DNA of 64,000 nt from Sulfolobus acidocaldarius SUSAZ (GTDB lineage Archaea; Thermoproteota; Thermoprotei_A; Sulfolobales; Sulfolobaceae): NCBI GenBank assembly GCA_000508305.1, contig CP006977.1, positions 432,621 to 496,620 of the forward strand, read 5' to 3'. A program made the translations under genes and the position numbers. Shown piece by piece: positions 1-10,269 of the stretch (position 1 is its first letter; each line of letters begins with the position of its first letter). A model generated the notes under the pieces. The model saw only the letters and a program-made list of their open reading frames with translations. It did no database searches and was not told the origin of the DNA.

Positions 1-104
1 GCAATATTGCCCTTTCTTCTTTCATAATGTATTGTTGATTTCCCAGAAGGTAACTTAACAAAGACTTTCCTAAAAGACCCTGATCTTTGTTGTGGCGTAG
101 GCAT
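1..104 (-). CDS. rpl34e: Ribosomal protein L34e (eL34), partial
   Basis: This is the start of the large-subunit protein eL34, cut off by the window edge, so only about 34 codons are visible. The N-terminus reads [15 protein letters not shown], followed by a basic stretch ([14 protein letters not shown]) typical of eL34. It lies directly downstream of the DUF106 gene, matching the conserved archaeal order secY-adk-DUF106-rpl34e. The 22 bp gap suggests co-transcription with the ribosomal operon. Confidence 0.85.
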   Translation of the reverse strand, partial: MPTPQQRSGSFRKVFVKLPSGKSTIHYERRKGNI

Positions 105-126
105 AATAAAATGTTCAGATTATAGC

Positions 127-561
127 TTAAATAAGCTTTGGTCTTCTCAGCGATAGAGGGGTAAATACCAAAAATGATACTATGTAGACGATCAATGTAC
201 TTATAGCTGGTTTACCACCTACAGCAGCTGTTAATGGTGACTCATAGGGAAAATATACATATGGTGGCACTATCAAATATAAAATAAGGAATAAACCCAC
301 TATGTAAGTAGCCATCATAAGCATAGATTGCATAAACATATAGCCACGAAGCTTAGATTCGTATACGTTTAATTCTTTTGAAACACTCTTCATAGCTTTA
401 TTTCTCCTTTTAGGAGAAGAAATGGAAGAAATTCTTTGTTCATACTTCTTAATATATTCAATAGTACTCTTCATCCTCGATTGAAGATAAAACCTATATG
501 CCAAATAGACCATCATGTTTAAAACGAAAGATATACCAATTATGTAAAAAATTGTTATCAT
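127..561 (-). CDS. DUF106 membrane protein (YidC/EMC3/TMCO1-like insertase family)
   Basis: This 144-residue membrane protein has a hydrophobic segment at about residues 3-24, a charged coiled-coil-like stretch at about 28-70, and two further hydrophobic segments at about 77-100 and 118-137. That layout and the position after secY and adk are characteristic of archaeal DUF106, which established work places in the Oxa1/YidC/EMC3 insertase superfamily. It probably helps insert membrane proteins beside SecY. The family call rests on topology and neighbourhood more than on diagnostic residues. Confidence 0.8.
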   Translation of the reverse strand: MITIFYIIGISFVLNMMVYLAYRFYLQSRMKSTIEYIKKYEQRISSISSPKRRNKAMKSVSKELNVYESKLRGYMFMQSMLMMATYIVGLFLILYLIVPPYVYFPYESPLTAAVGGKPAISTLIVYIVSFLVFTPLSLRRPKLI

Positions 562-575
562 AGAAGTTCACACAA

Positions 576-1163
<588 letters not shown>

Positions 1164-2555
1164 TTACTCACCCACAATTCTCTTTAACAATGGATACATC
1201 TCTAATGTTCTCTCGTACGCTAACAAGTTATAGTACTGCATAGCTATGGTAATAGCTAACAATAGACCTACACCTGTACCATAAGTACCTAGGAAAGTTG
1301 CTATCACAGCAATTAAACCTACAATTAAAGAACTAAAGAAGCCCAATGCATATATATACTTACTTAATATTCCCTCGATTATCTTTGAATTAGTTCTCAT
1401 CCCAGGTATTTCTATACCAGATCTAATCATTTGCTCAGCCTGTGTCTTAGGATCTAATCCTGCAACATCTATCCATAACATACCGAAAACTATTGAAAGA
1501 ACAATAAATACTGCAGCATATATTGCCGCTCCTACGGGATCTACTACTAAAGCATATACACTATGAGGAACACCCTGTGGCGGAAAGAAAAATGCATTAG
1601 CAATATCTGTAAGTATTCCTGAAGCTGAATTTGAAATGGAATTTGCTAAGGATGCAAAAAGCTGAATATCAGCACCTAACACGCTTACAAATATAACAGG
1701 TATGCTACTTACATAAAGAAAGTTCAATGGAACTGTTGTTCTTATTCCCCTTAATCTTTGAGTTGTAACGGGGATGTAAATGTTAGTATTAACCAAATAC
1801 ACTATCAGGATAGTTAAACCAATAGTAGCTATTAAACCAATTAAATCTGGTTGATATGGAGTTGTAGAGCTTGTATTTAGGACTATTTCTTGTAAGTTCC
1901 TTCCCGATGTGATATAACTTACTAATACAGGGAAGAAACCTACAGGTAAGTTCTGACTCTGTACGGAGACTATTCCAAACATATTCCAAAATATTACTTT
2001 CATAATTCCTGCCATTATGAACAAACTTACACCAGATCCTAGTCCCCAGCCTTTTTGTATCATCTCGTCAAGCAAGAGTATAATGTAGCTTGCAATTATT
2101 AGCTGGACAACCACTATTATAGGTAGTAATATATTACTTGTAGCCCTAGTAAAAACATATCCAAATAAAGAAGACTCAACTATAATAAAAATTAGCGCCA
2201 ATGCTTTTTCTGCCTGTGTAAATTTAGATTTCCCTTCTTGAGTTGTTAAATCTACATTTATTAGTTTAGAACCAACTAGTATCTGCATTATTAAACCTGA
2301 AGTAATTACAGGACCTATTCCCAGTTGCGCAAGTGTACCCTGTGATGAGGCAAAAATTATCTGTTGTGCTAAAAAGTTACTTAGAAAAGAATTAGAAGAG
2401 GTAACACCATATAAAGGAATTGAAGCCATCAACAAGTATACTATCAATCCTATAAATGTCCATAAAAGTTTTCTAGTTAATGTAGGCTTATCTTTTGGTT
2501 TAGTAACCGCTGGAAGGTTTTCTCCCATCTTGGCTAGAAAGTCCATGAAACCCAT
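1164..2555 (-). CDS. secY: Protein translocase subunit SecY
   Basis: This is the pore subunit of the Sec61/SecYEG translocon in the cytoplasmic membrane. It is 463 residues with about ten hydrophobic helices, an N-terminal cytosolic amphipathic stretch, and the conserved LGIGPVITSGLIMQ segment following the plug region (residues about 78-92). A long external loop rich in Ser/Thr/Pro lies between helices 5 and 6. It follows rpl15 by 16 bp and precedes adk by 3 bp, the conserved archaeal spc-operon order. Confidence 0.97.
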   Translation of the reverse strand: MGFMDFLAKMGENLPAVTKPKDKPTLTRKLLWTFIGLIVYLLMASIPLYGVTSSNSFLSNFLAQQIIFASSQGTLAQLGIGPVITSGLIMQILVGSKLINVDLTTQEGKSKFTQAEKALALIFIIVESSLFGYVFTRATSNILLPIIVVVQLIIASYIILLLDEMIQKGWGLGSGVSLFIMAGIMKVIFWNMFGIVSVQSQNLPVGFFPVLVSYITSGRNLQEIVLNTSSTTPYQPDLIGLIATIGLTILIVYLVNTNIYIPVTTQRLRGIRTTVPLNFLYVSSIPVIFVSVLGADIQLFASLANSISNSASGILTDIANAFFFPPQGVPHSVYALVVDPVGAAIYAAVFIVLSIVFGMLWIDVAGLDPKTQAEQMIRSGIEIPGMRTNSKIIEGILSKYIYALGFFSSLIVGLIAVIATFLGTYGTGVGLLLAITIAMQYYNLLAYERTLEMYPLLKRIVGE

Positions 2556-2571
2556 TATAATCTAAAAAAGC

Positions 2572-3006
2572 CTATTCACTTGAGGTTAATATAATTTCTC
2601 CTCCGATTTCTTTCACTCTTTCTTTAGCTTTTTCAGTGGCCTTAGCGACTTTTATAACTAGCGGTAACCTTAAAGTGCCTCCTCCTAACAATTTATCGTA
2701 GCCATATTTGGCTAAATCAATTACCTTCTTACCATTTTCTTCTTCTATTTTAATTTTATCATTATCTATGTACTCTTGTAACTTTCTAAGACCAATAGCA
2801 TTAACCAACTTCGAGGTTGGATTCCTAAATCCATGCTTACCATACCAGCCCTCTCCAAACTTTACTGTCCATGACCACTTCTCCTTATGCATTCCAATTT
2901 GCCTACCTCCCTGAGCGCCTCTATCTCTGTGCTGACCCTTGGTTCCCCAACCATGATTTCTATAACCCCTATATTTCCTGCTCTTCTTCTCTTTTCTTAC
3001 TACCAT
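2572..3006 (-). CDS. rpl15: Ribosomal protein L15 (uL15)
   Basis: Large-subunit protein of 144 residues. The basic glycine-rich N-terminus (KSRKYRGYRNHGWGTKGQH) is the rRNA-binding extension of archaeal/eukaryotic uL15 (L27a). The globular C-terminal part ends in a KEIGGEIILT motif. It begins 1 bp after the rpl30 stop and is followed by secY, as in other archaeal spc operons. Its regulation should follow the whole superoperon, as no separate promoter is evident. Confidence 0.97.
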   Translation of the reverse strand: MVVRKEKKSRKYRGYRNHGWGTKGQHRDRGAQGGRQIGMHKEKWSWTVKFGEGWYGKHGFRNPTSKLVNAIGLRKLQEYIDNDKIKIEEENGKKVIDLAKYGYDKLLGGGTLRLPLVIKVAKATEKAKERVKEIGGEIILTSSE

Positions 3007-3007
3007 A

Positions 3008-3478
3008 TCATACCATCCTCCTAATCAGCTCATTAATTTTATCTCCTCTATATCCAAACTCTCCTCCAGCTCTAAAAGGTCTGCTTACTTTACCTTTAAA
3101 TCCACCCTTAGGTGGATGAAGCCTTATAGGTAGACTAAATGTTTCGTTAAGCTTGTTCAATCTAAGCTTACCGTCTTTTATACTCTCTACGAAGCTTTGA
3201 AAATCTACATTTAGTTTATCCTTTACATACTCTTCATTAACTTTCTTACCTTTAGAGATCTCCAGCTTAGATACCAATAAACGTAATCCTTCGTCATTAA
3301 GCTCTCCCCATGTAACGTATGACGAAACTAAATTTAGCATACCTTGTATAGATGAATCTTTAGGATATATCATCGCATTAAATGCATTCTTTAACCTCAG
3401 CATACTCAGTGTATCTTGAATATACCAGGGAGTTGCAGCCCAACCTCTTATCCTAATTACTCCTATCAGTTCATTCAC
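3008..3478 (-). CDS. rpl30: Ribosomal protein L30 (uL30)
   Basis: Large-subunit protein with the uL30 signature IGVIRIRGWAATPWYIQDTL near the N-terminus, where the L30 domain is followed by the archaeal/eukaryotic L7-type C-terminal extension. I place the start at the GTG that overlaps the rps5 stop as GTGA (156 residues). A TTG 15 bp upstream is possible but lies deep inside rps5. The purine-rich GGGGGAG upstream of the GTG can serve as the ribosome binding site. Confidence 0.95.
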   Translation of the reverse strand: MNELIGVIRIRGWAATPWYIQDTLSMLRLKNAFNAMIYPKDSSIQGMLNLVSSYVTWGELNDEGLRLLVSKLEISKGKKVNEEYVKDKLNVDFQSFVESIKDGKLRLNKLNETFSLPIRLHPPKGGFKGKVSRPFRAGGEFGYRGDKINELIRRMV

Positions 3479-4119
3479 TTCATTCTCCCCCAATCTACAG
3501 GTGTTACGAATCTATATGTATTGTATAATGCAATGTAGGCCGCCTTTATGAAATTTTCATGCGTATATGTTGACCCTTTAGTCCTAGACCAAACATCCTT
3601 TAGACCTGCTAAAGATAAGAAAGTTTTGAGAACAGATCCAACCACTAATCCAGTGCCCTTTGGAGCAGGAAGTAAGGTGACTTCTACACTTCCAGCTTTT
3701 CCTGAAACTATAAATGGTAAACTATGAGACTCACCACAAGTGCACTCCCAGCTTCCACATCCTCTTCTTACTGGTATAATTCTCATTTTGGCATCTCTTA
3801 TAGCCTTTTGAATAGCCACACGTAACTGCTTCGCCTTACCTGTTCCATAACTAATATATCCGTCCATATTACCCATCACTATTAGAACCTTATATCTTGA
3901 TAATTCACCGGCATCAGTCTGTTTCTGAACAATACCAATATCCACAATATCATATCTCAACTTAGGCAATAACACATCAACTATTTCAGGCTCCACTATG
4001 GGTAGATTCCTTTCGAATAACTCCTTCATAGAATTAATTTTCCCTTCTTTGATAAGCTGTCCTACTTTAGTTCTTGGCTTCCAATCCTCTAATTTGATAA
4101 CAGGAACTTCCTCTGACAT
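3475..4119 (-). CDS. rps5: Ribosomal protein S5 (uS5)
   Basis: Small-subunit protein of 214 residues with the S5 double-stranded RNA-binding domain (VLIVMGNMDGYISYGTGKA, about residues 80-98) and a C-terminal S5 domain (AGLKDVWSRTKGST). It acts in decoding accuracy. I chose the ATG four codons inside the longest frame because a GGTGGT Shine-Dalgarno site lies at ideal spacing and the rpl18 stop sits just upstream. It overlaps the rpl30 start by 4 bp, indicating translational coupling. Confidence 0.96.
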   Translation of the reverse strand: MSEEVPVIKLEDWKPRTKVGQLIKEGKINSMKELFERNLPIVEPEIVDVLLPKLRYDIVDIGIVQKQTDAGELSRYKVLIVMGNMDGYISYGTGKAKQLRVAIQKAIRDAKMRIIPVRRGCGSWECTCGESHSLPFIVSGKAGSVEVTLLPAPKGTGLVVGSVLKTFLSLAGLKDVWSRTKGSTYTHENFIKAAYIALYNTYRFVTPVDWGRMK

Positions 4120-4120
4120 C

Positions 4121-4714
4121 TCAATTACCACCCTTTTCCTTAATCTTATTTAACACTTCCTCAAAGTGCTGAGGAAGTAAAACAGGATCAAGACCCTTCT
4201 GAATATATGAACTGAAGAGCTTATTATATAATTCTTGGTTCTCATTTTTCAATTTTTGAGCATAGGCAGATATATGGCTGCCATTAACTCTTTCTTTCAA
4301 TTTACCTAAATCGCCAACAGGAATCTTTAAGCCCGCGTCTATTGCACCTTTAATCACTGCAAATATCCTTCCTCCTTTTACAGGTACAAATAAGCCAATG
4401 TCTGAAACAGCAGTTTTTACACCAGATTTAACGGCCCTTAATCCTGCAAGATAACCAGTAAGATATGCTGCAGGTGTATTATTAGTATCCCCTTTCCAAC
4501 CATATTTCTTTACTAGCTCTATAGAGTGAGCATACGCTATCATTATATCTCCTTTTTGATCAAACTTACTCACACTGACTATTACGTACTTGTTAGTTAA
4601 CCTGGGAACAAATCTTATTGCATTATTAATAACATAAGTATATCTCGTATAATAGTCTGTTTTCCCTTCTCTTCTCCTTCTAAACTTTATCCTATAATTA
4701 GGTCCCTGTGCCAT
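4121..4714 (-). CDS. rpl18: Ribosomal protein L18 (uL18)
   Basis: The 5S rRNA-binding protein of the large subunit, in the longer archaeal/eukaryotic L5 form (197 residues). The N-terminus MAQGPNYRIKFRRRREGKTD is typical, and the AAYLTGYLAGLRAVKSG stretch (about residues 82-98) is a family hallmark. It sits between rpl19e and rps5 with gaps of 1-3 bp, consistent with a single transcript. No anomalies are seen. Confidence 0.97.
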   Translation of the reverse strand: MAQGPNYRIKFRRRREGKTDYYTRYTYVINNAIRFVPRLTNKYVIVSVSKFDQKGDIMIAYAHSIELVKKYGWKGDTNNTPAAYLTGYLAGLRAVKSGVKTAVSDIGLFVPVKGGRIFAVIKGAIDAGLKIPVGDLGKLKERVNGSHISAYAQKLKNENQELYNKLFSSYIQKGLDPVLLPQHFEEVLNKIKEKGGN

Positions 4715-4717
4715 CTG

Positions 4718-5179
4718 TTACACCTTATGACCCATCTGCCTCAGATAACTTTTCACATCCGAAAGGTTCTTAAAATAGTTACCTTTCGCTCTCTTATAAA
4801 GTAACCTATACATATGCTTATCTATTACGTTATTATCCCTTAGCCACCTTATATATCTACGAATCTTTCTTATCTTTTTAATCCAAATCTCCTTGTCGCC
4901 TGTCCTAGCACCTCTTTTACCTTTTCGGCTTCCATGTTTTCTTCCTTCACCCTTAGACCTTCTTTTATTTTTCCTTTCCTTTAACCTACCACTACTTATT
5001 CCTCTCTTAGGATTTACTATAACAGCCCTTTCTTTGATGAGCTTTTTAATATCTTCTCTCGTTAATGCCTCTTCAACTTCTTCTAATCTTTCAGGATTAA
5101 ACTTTACGTTATTTAATCCTACTCCAGCTATATCTGCGGCTAATCTTCTTTGTAACTGAAACTCAGGCATGTCCTTCAC
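4718..5179 (-). CDS. rpl19e: Ribosomal protein L19e (eL19)
   Basis: Large-subunit protein restricted to archaea and eukaryotes, 153 residues. The family start FQLQRRLAADIAGVGLNNV is preceded by MKDMPE; a start at the second Met (MPEFQLQ) is also possible. A highly basic middle (RKNKRRSKGEGRKHGSRKGK) bridges rRNA helices. It overlaps the rpl32e stop by 4 bp, consistent with coupled translation. Confidence 0.96.
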   Translation of the reverse strand: MKDMPEFQLQRRLAADIAGVGLNNVKFNPERLEEVEEALTREDIKKLIKERAVIVNPKRGISSGRLKERKNKRRSKGEGRKHGSRKGKRGARTGDKEIWIKKIRKIRRYIRWLRDNNVIDKHMYRLLYKRAKGNYFKNLSDVKSYLRQMGHKV

Positions 5180-5571
5180 CTATTTGCGATCTTAAGGCCC
5201 AACTCCTCAGCCTTCTTAATTAACTCAATCCTCTTTCTTAAACCTATTGTTGAACTTATTATGATTATCACATCCTGCTTGCCTTTAGCGAATGCCTCTA
5301 AATCCTTTACACTTTTTACCAAAACAGGCCTCAAACCTGATGGATGTAAGCCTCTAATTTGCTTATCAGTCCTATACCCTATTTTTACCTTTGGCTGATA
5401 TCCTTTCAGCTCAAGTCTTATAGCATTATCTATTCCTCTAGGCTTTCTCCATCTCTCTTGTCTACCTATTCTATAATACTTATCCCAGTCAAATCTGAGG
5501 AATTCTATCGTCTTTCCAGGAGATTTCATATTTTTCTTAGTTCGTTTAGTCACATTAGTCTGATTCGTCAA
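5176..5571 (-). CDS. rpl32e: Ribosomal protein L32e (eL32)
   Basis: Archaeal/eukaryotic large-subunit protein of 131 residues. It shows the eL32 core [20 protein letters not shown] followed by [14 protein letters not shown], and the [13 protein letters not shown] motif. The gene overlaps the end of rpl6 by 17 bp and the start of rpl19e by 4 bp, so the three are tightly packed. The Asn/Thr-rich N-terminal tail ([13 protein letters not shown]) may be shorter in vivo. Confidence 0.96.
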   Translation of the reverse strand: MTNQTNVTKRTKKNMKSPGKTIEFLRFDWDKYYRIGRQERWRKPRGIDNAIRLELKGYQPKVKIGYRTDKQIRGLHPSGLRPVLVKSVKDLEAFAKGKQDVIIIISSTIGLRKRIELIKKAEELGLKIANR

Positions 5572-6115
5572 GTCCTACCACCTCTTTTTTGTAAATATAA
5601 ATACCATCTGAGAATATTCTTCTATCATAACCTACTATTTTTGTAGAGGATTCTATATTGGCAGCTGTCTGGGCAACATTGTATATATCGGAACCTTCAA
5701 CAACTATATCTTCTCCTTTTACAGTTACCTTTACACCAGGAAGAATCTTGGCTCGTCTAATATTTTTCTCGCCTATTAAATTTGAGACCTGTACTTCATC
5801 TCCACTAACTTTTACTGATATTGGAAAGTGAGTTGAAATTACTTTGAGATAATATCTATAACCGTTTATAGTACCTGTAATCATGTTCCTTATATGAGCA
5901 ATTACGCTATAAAGCAAAGCCTTCTTTCTTCTATCAGCAAATGTAGTCTCTAATATAATCTTTCCCTCATTAAGCTGAATTCTTATGCCCTTCGCATAAC
6001 TGAAGTCCTTAACAACTTCCCCTTTTGGCCCTTTAACTTTAAGAACGTTATTCTCTAGTGAGACTTTTACTTTATCTGGGACTTGAATTTCCTCACGAAT
6101 ATAGGCAGCCTTCAA
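5555..6115 (-). CDS. rpl6: Ribosomal protein L6 (uL6)
   Basis: Large-subunit protein with two tandem L6 folds, involved in the GTPase-associated region. The first contains [19 protein letters not shown] and the second [19 protein letters not shown] choose the TTG start (186 residues) because a strong GGGGTGA Shine-Dalgarno site lies 5 bp upstream. The GTG nine bases further upstream is part of that site. The gene is flanked by rps8 and rpl32e in canonical order. Confidence 0.95.
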   Translation of the reverse strand: MKAAYIREEIQVPDKVKVSLENNVLKVKGPKGEVVKDFSYAKGIRIQLNEGKIILETTFADRRKKALLYSVIAHIRNMITGTINGYRYYLKVISTHFPISVKVSGDEVQVSNLIGEKNIRRAKILPGVKVTVKGEDIVVEGSDIYNVAQTAANIESSTKIVGYDRRIFSDGIYIYKKEVVGLDESD

Positions 6116-6129
6116 ACACTTCACCCCTG

Positions 6130-6534
6130 CTAATAAACGTAACCTAAGGTTACTCCACCTATTTTCTCCCTTATTCCATCACGATGTGACATAACACCCT
6201 TGGGTGTTGAAATAATTATAATACCAATCTCTTTGGACGGCAAATACTTTCTAATGTAATCAGGTAATCTCAATAATCCATTGTAATCCAGTGGGTACCT
6301 GGGAGATATGGGACCACACTTATTTATTCTACCTAATAATTGAACAATTATCTTACCCGCCCTACCATCATCAATATACTCAAACTCACCAATATAGCCC
6401 TCTTTTTGCATAACTCTTAGAACACTTATTATCAGCTTTGAAGCCGGAGTAATTAGGGCTTGCTTGTTTCTTCTCATCTCATTATTGTATAATGTTGCTA
6501 ATGCGTTTGCTAAAGGATTTATACTAGGCACCAC
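6130..6534 (-). CDS. rps8: Ribosomal protein S8 (uS8)
   Basis: Small-subunit protein that binds the central domain of 16S rRNA, 134 residues. The N-terminus resembles the family start ([20 protein letters not shown]), and the C-terminus carries the S8 signature [17 protein letters not shown]. It lies 3 bp downstream of rps14 and upstream of rpl6, the usual archaeal order. No unusual features are seen. Confidence 0.96.
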   Translation of the reverse strand: MVPSINPLANALATLYNNEMRRNKQALITPASKLIISVLRVMQKEGYIGEFEYIDDGRAGKIIVQLLGRINKCGPISPRYPLDYNGLLRLPDYIRKYLPSKEIGIIIISTPKGVMSHRDGIREKIGGVTLGYVY

Positions 6535-6537
6535 ATA

Positions 6538-6702
6538 TCACCTCGTTTTTCTAAACCCCATAGGATATGCCACTTCTCTAAAGCATTGTCTACATAAATA
6601 TAAACCATACTTTTGAATAACTGAATCTCTACTGCCACATCTCTTGCAAAGTTGAACTCCCTTTCCAAATCTCCTTTCCGCTGGTGGTTTATATTTTCCC
6701 AT
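6538..6702 (-). CDS. rps14: Ribosomal protein S14 (uS14), zinc-binding
   Basis: A 54-residue small-subunit protein with a complete C-x2-C...C-x2-C zinc site (Cys19, Cys22, Cys37, Cys40), typical of archaeal S14/S29. The start is the ATG encoding MGKYKPPAERRFG. It follows a GGAGGG Shine-Dalgarno site at the 3' end of rpl5. A longer frame beginning at 6729 overlaps rpl5 and lacks family support. Confidence 0.95.
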   Translation of the reverse strand: MGKYKPPAERRFGKGVQLCKRCGSRDSVIQKYGLYLCRQCFREVAYPMGFRKTR

Positions 6703-6706
6703 TTCA

Positions 6707-7243
6707 TCATCCCTCCAAAATTGTGACATTAAAGTTTTCCTTCATGAAGTTTATTGCTTCTTCTTTAGTAACTCTATGTCTTCTAGGAATTGCCGCTTTC
6801 TTTCTTTTCCTTTTCATAGTTCTATAACCAGGTCTCACTAATGTTATTGCTATATCCATTCCGAATATTCCTATCTCCGGATCATATCTAGTTCCCGGTA
6901 TTAAGACATGCTCCGCAATTCCAAAACTTACATTTCCGTAATTGTCAAAGCTAGATTGCTTCAATCTGAAATTTACCGCCGGCAAAACCTTTTTAAGAAA
7001 CTCAACAGCTGCTTGCCTCCTTAAAGTCGCCTTCACTCCTATAGGAGCCCCTTTTCTAACTCCAAATTCTCTTATAGACTTTCTGCCCTTAGTATAGACT
7101 GGTTTTACGCCAGTTAACTCCTGTACAAGCTGATATGCCTTCTGCAGTCTCTCTCCGGATTCACCTACTCCTATATTAACAGTCACTTTATCTAAAACTA
7201 CTCTTCTCATCACATTTTCTTTCTTGGCTTCCTGCACACTCAT
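6707..7243 (-). CDS. rpl5: Ribosomal protein L5 (uL5)
   Basis: Central-protuberance protein that contacts 5S rRNA and P-site tRNA, 178 residues. It shows [19 protein letters not shown] near the N-terminus and the FSFGI-like [17 protein letters not shown] in the middle. The start ATG overlaps the rps4e stop as ATGA. The next gene, rps14, begins 4 bp downstream. Confidence 0.96.
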   Translation of the reverse strand: MSVQEAKKENVMRRVVLDKVTVNIGVGESGERLQKAYQLVQELTGVKPVYTKGRKSIREFGVRKGAPIGVKATLRRQAAVEFLKKVLPAVNFRLKQSSFDNYGNVSFGIAEHVLIPGTRYDPEIGIFGMDIAITLVRPGYRTMKRKRKKAAIPRRHRVTKEEAINFMKENFNVTILEG

Positions 7244-7974
7244 AACTTAACACCTAAATTTGGATCAGCCTCATTTTCACCTATTGCCATAACATTAATT
7301 AAGTTAGTCTGGAAAGTTGAGCCATCTTTACCCTCTAAAGTCACTAATGTATACTTTATTCTTTTATACTTGGCCAGCTGAATCTTCGAAATTTTACCAT
7401 GTAAACCTGCGTTTCTTCCTCCAATAATCATTGCGTATACTCCTTCCTTGATTGTATATGTCGTAGTGATCTTTTGTTCCGGTAATTCTATCTTTAGCGT
7501 TGTTAATGTAGGTAAGTTATATTGAGACAACTCCTCTTCTTTCAAAAGAATATTTCTCCCATCTTCTAGATTTAATTGTAAAACTCCAGATTTCAAGGTA
7601 GTCTTGTTGATTATTCGTGCAAACTTATACTTCGCATCTTCTCTTGATATATTTATAGTAGTTAAATATCTGACGTTATCTGGTATAATCCTCACTCTCA
7701 AATCTGCACTGGGAATCTCTACAACATCCATAAGACCAACAGGGTACTTGTAGTCCCTTCTTACTTTTCCATCAACTAAAACCTTTCCGTCAAATATTAT
7801 TCTTTTTGCCTCTTTGGTAGTATCTACTGCTTTCAAATAATATTTTAATAATATAGCCAATGGTACACTTTCCTGTATTTTATGCGGACCAGCCCTAGAC
7901 CTAATTATCCATTTATATTCTTTCTTTCCAACCTTCAGGAACCAAGGGGCTTCAAATCTCGTTATGTGAACCAA
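7240..7974 (-). CDS. rps4e: Ribosomal protein S4e (eS4)
   Basis: Archaeal/eukaryotic small-subunit protein of 244 residues. It has an N-terminal S4-like RNA-binding region ([19 protein letters not shown], about residues 43-61), a central eS4 domain and a C-terminal KOW element ([18 protein letters not shown]). It starts with TTG ([18 protein letters not shown]) one base after rpl24. It overlaps rpl5 by 4 bp. Confidence 0.96.
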   Translation of the reverse strand: MVHITRFEAPWFLKVGKKEYKWIIRSRAGPHKIQESVPLAILLKYYLKAVDTTKEAKRIIFDGKVLVDGKVRRDYKYPVGLMDVVEIPSADLRVRIIPDNVRYLTTINISREDAKYKFARIINKTTLKSGVLQLNLEDGRNILLKEEELSQYNLPTLTTLKIELPEQKITTTYTIKEGVYAMIIGGRNAGLHGKISKIQLAKYKRIKYTLVTLEGKDGSTFQTNLINVMAIGENEADPNLGVKL

Positions 7975-7975
7975 A

Positions 7976-8380
7976 TTAGCTCACCTCTTTAGGTGATTTT
8001 TTACTAAAATATTCTTCCCTCATCTTCCTCTTCCTCTCAATTGCATCCATTCTCTCTTTATCACCTGTGTCTAGTTTTGTTATAATGACTTTAGAAGCGT
8101 GAACCCACACATATACTGGAGTACCGTCTGCTTTCTTCTTCGTTAACCCTTCTATAGCTACCCTTCCCCTTTTCCTATCTACCTCTACCACTTTACCTTC
8201 ATAACCTACTTGAGAACCACGCATAAGCTTAACACTATCGCCTTTTCTTATGGATATTCTTTTAATACCATATTGCTTCTCCAAATCCTCACTTAGCTTT
8301 GCTGTAAGTAACTTATACCTCAAATGATTAGGCAAATTGTAAACTAATTTCCTTTGTTTTGATGGCTTAGAGGATATCAT
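7976..8380 (-). CDS. rpl24: Ribosomal protein L24 (uL24)
   Basis: Assembly-initiating large-subunit protein, 134 residues, in the archaeal/eukaryotic L26 form. A KOW motif is visible in [19 protein letters not shown], followed by the basic [20 protein letters not shown]. It starts 1 bp after rpl14 ends and precedes rps4e, the archaeal arrangement (bacteria lack S4e here). Confidence 0.96.
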   Translation of the reverse strand: MISSKPSKQRKLVYNLPNHLRYKLLTAKLSEDLEKQYGIKRISIRKGDSVKLMRGSQVGYEGKVVEVDRKRGRVAIEGLTKKKADGTPVYVWVHASKVIITKLDTGDKERMDAIERKRKMREEYFSKKSPKEVS

Positions 8381-8381
8381 T

Positions 8382-8798
8382 TCATATCACCATAGTTGCT
8401 ACACTAGCTATTTTAGGCCATCTCTCAGCAGCTTCCCTAGCTATAGGACCTCTAACCTCAGTTCCTTTAGGAGTACCATCAGGATTTATAATCACAACTG
8501 CATTATCCTCAAATGATATCCATGTACCATCTGGTCTCCTAAAGGGCATTCTTTGTCTTACTATTACAGCCTTAAACTTCTGTTTTCTAACATCGGGAGA
8601 ACCCTTCCTTACTGATACCATCACTAAATCTGCTATATTAGCAAAAGGAACTCTCCTGAGAACACCCCTATACCCATAAATACCAATAATTACAGCCTCT
8701 TTAGCTCCACTATTATCAGCAACAACTACACTACTATTATGCTGTAGAGCAGGGGTAAACCCTTTCCTGCTACCTAAAACATTCATTTTTTCTGGCAT
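8382..8798 (-). CDS. rpl14: Ribosomal protein L14 (uL14)
   Basis: Large-subunit protein of 138 residues near the factor-binding face, and a target of anti-association factor aIF6. It shows the signature [21 protein letters not shown] and the [19 protein letters not shown] block. The gene lies between rps17 and rpl24 with gaps of 1 bp on each side. Confidence 0.97.
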
Positions 8799-8799
8799 G

Positions 8800-9144
8800 T
8801 TACCTCTTCACCCCTAATATAACAAATGAAATAGACTTTGCAATAGGTCTACTTTCACCTATTATAACACTATCGCCTTCTTTCACTTCTAAACATGAAG
8901 GAATATGAACGTGTATACGACTCCTACGTCTCTCATATCGCTTATACTTAGAATCATAGAATATGTACTCCCTTTCAACTGTTCCAGTCCTATTTGCCCT
9001 AGCTCTAATTAGCTTTCCTTCTAATACTATACCCCTTACCTTTAAACTGCCGTGATAAGGACAATACTCATCATCACAGGTCTTTGATGGAGCTGAAACA
9101 CCCTCTATTCCTACATTTTTAACCAATTGACCCTTTTTACCCAA
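8800..9144 (-). CDS. rps17: Ribosomal protein S17 (uS17)
   Basis: Small-subunit primary rRNA-binding protein of 114 residues with an OB fold. It is the archaeal/eukaryotic S11-type form with the N-terminal segment [16 protein letters not shown] and the family block [18 protein letters not shown] near the C-terminus. It overlaps the rnp1 stop by 8 bp. The Cys pair in CDDEYC is common in archaeal homologues. Confidence 0.96.
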
Positions 9145-9376
9145 ACTTATATCCCCTCTTTTCAGGTTTACCTATTAGCTTAGTGCCAGGTACAACAAAA
9201 ATTTTACCTTTCGTACTAATTTGAAATAATCCATTTTGCTTAATAACTAGAATTTTCTTTGAATTAGAACCAATCATAAATGCATTCTCTGTATCTTTTA
9301 TCACCAATCCTTCCTTCCCAACTAATGTTGGATCAGTGTGATTCAAGATCTTCACCCGTGAACCTATAAAATCCAA
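9137..9376 (-). CDS. rnp1: RNase P protein component 1 (Rpp29/Pop4)
   Basis: A protein subunit of the archaeal RNase P ribonucleoprotein, which matures tRNA 5' ends. The Sm-like core is visible as FIGSRVKILNHTDPTLVGKE, then KILVIKQNGLFQI and a C-terminal basic tail. I favour the TTG directly after the rpl29 stop (79 residues). A TTG 36 bp upstream would add a basic arm but overlaps rpl29. Its place between rpl29 and rps17 is the conserved archaeal location. Confidence 0.9.
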   Translation of the reverse strand: MDFIGSRVKILNHTDPTLVGKEGLVIKDTENAFMIGSNSKKILVIKQNGLFQISTKGKIFVVPGTKLIGKPEKRGYKFG

Positions 9377-9377
9377 C

Positions 9378-9587
9378 TTACTTCTTTGCCTCCTTCTTAC
9401 TCTTCTCGCCAATTACAGTTAAGATACGCGCTATATCCTTTCTAGTATTTTTTATTGATGCTGTATTCTTTAATGTACCCATTCTAGATTCAACTCTCAA
9501 TTTTAGTAGTTGCATCTCTAACTCATTTAATCTCTCCTTTAACTGTTTAAGATCCATTTTCCTCAATTCATCAACTTCCAGAGGCAT
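9378..9587 (-). CDS. rpl29: Ribosomal protein L29 (uL29)
   Basis: Small helical large-subunit protein (69 residues) at the polypeptide exit tunnel, part of the SRP docking surface. Two helices are visible, including [20 protein letters not shown] and a second with the [19 protein letters not shown] signature. It overlaps the rps3 stop by 17 bp. No Sui1 gene follows it, unlike many euryarchaea; rnp1 comes next instead. Confidence 0.95.
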   Translation of the reverse strand: MPLEVDELRKMDLKQLKERLNELEMQLLKLRVESRMGTLKNTASIKNTRKDIARILTVIGEKSKKEAKK

Positions 9588-10266
9588 TTGTCACCCCTCC
9601 TGAAGACTTATTTTCCTCTATAAAGCTAACATTGGTAACCGTTACCATTCCACCTTGCTCAGTTTTTTCTACCTTCTCCTTTAACTCTATCTTATCTATA
9701 CTTCTAGTGGGTTTCGTTATTACTACTTCAACTCCATAAACTCCAGGCTTAAGCATTGCAATACCTATTGCACGATCTATAATTTTCTCCAACTGTTGAC
9801 CACTCTTATACACTGTGCCTTCCTTTAATTTTTCATATTTCGCTCTTTCCGATGTGAGTTTACCACTAACTATCACTTCTGCACCTACTGCACCAGAGCT
9901 CATTATTCTCCTGATGGTTATAAACGCAGCCCTCCTGAAATGATATCCTTTCTCTAAAGCTATAGCAAGCCTAAATGCCATTAGTCTAGCGTTTAACTCC
10001 GGGTTCTCTGCTGCTGTAACTGTAATCTGCGGGTTTTCTAAACCAAAGAACTTTTCCAATACTTGGGCTAACTGTTTAATAGTTTTACCTCCCTTACCTA
10101 TTATTAATGGAGGTCTACCGGCATATATTATGACCCTAGTTCCTATTGGTGTCTTAACTATCTCTACTCCTGCATACTCCGCATTGTAAAATTGCTTAGC
10201 TAAGTATTCATCGACCATTACTTTTATTGCAGCCTTTTGTAAAAAGTGCCTCTTTATAAGAACCAT
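9571..10266 (-). CDS. rps3: Ribosomal protein S3 (uS3)
   Basis: Small-subunit protein at the mRNA entry channel, 231 residues. A KH domain is visible with [20 protein letters not shown] (about residues 51-70), followed by the S3 C-terminal domain ([20 protein letters not shown]). The C-terminal tail is Ser/Gly-rich. It is flanked by rpl22 and rpl29 in canonical order. Confidence 0.97.
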   Translation of the reverse strand: MVLIKRHFLQKAAIKVMVDEYLAKQFYNAEYAGVEIVKTPIGTRVIIYAGRPPLIIGKGGKTIKQLAQVLEKFFGLENPQITVTAAENPELNARLMAFRLAIALEKGYHFRRAAFITIRRIMSSGAVGAEVIVSGKLTSERAKYEKLKEGTVYKSGQQLEKIIDRAIGIAMLKPGVYGVEVVITKPTRSIDKIELKEKVEKTEQGGMVTVTNVSFIEENKSSGGVTNASGS

Positions 10267-10269
10267 ATT

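Noticed and set aside
2708..3119. Two plus-strand ORFs opposite rpl15 and rpl30
   Set aside because: They are antisense shadows of conserved ribosomal genes, with low-complexity Pro/Ser/Leu content from the complementary strand.
6519..6710. A 63-codon minus-strand ORF overlapping rps14
   Set aside because: It is the second reading frame of rps14, which has an intact zinc motif and family match; the overlapping frame has no recognisable features.
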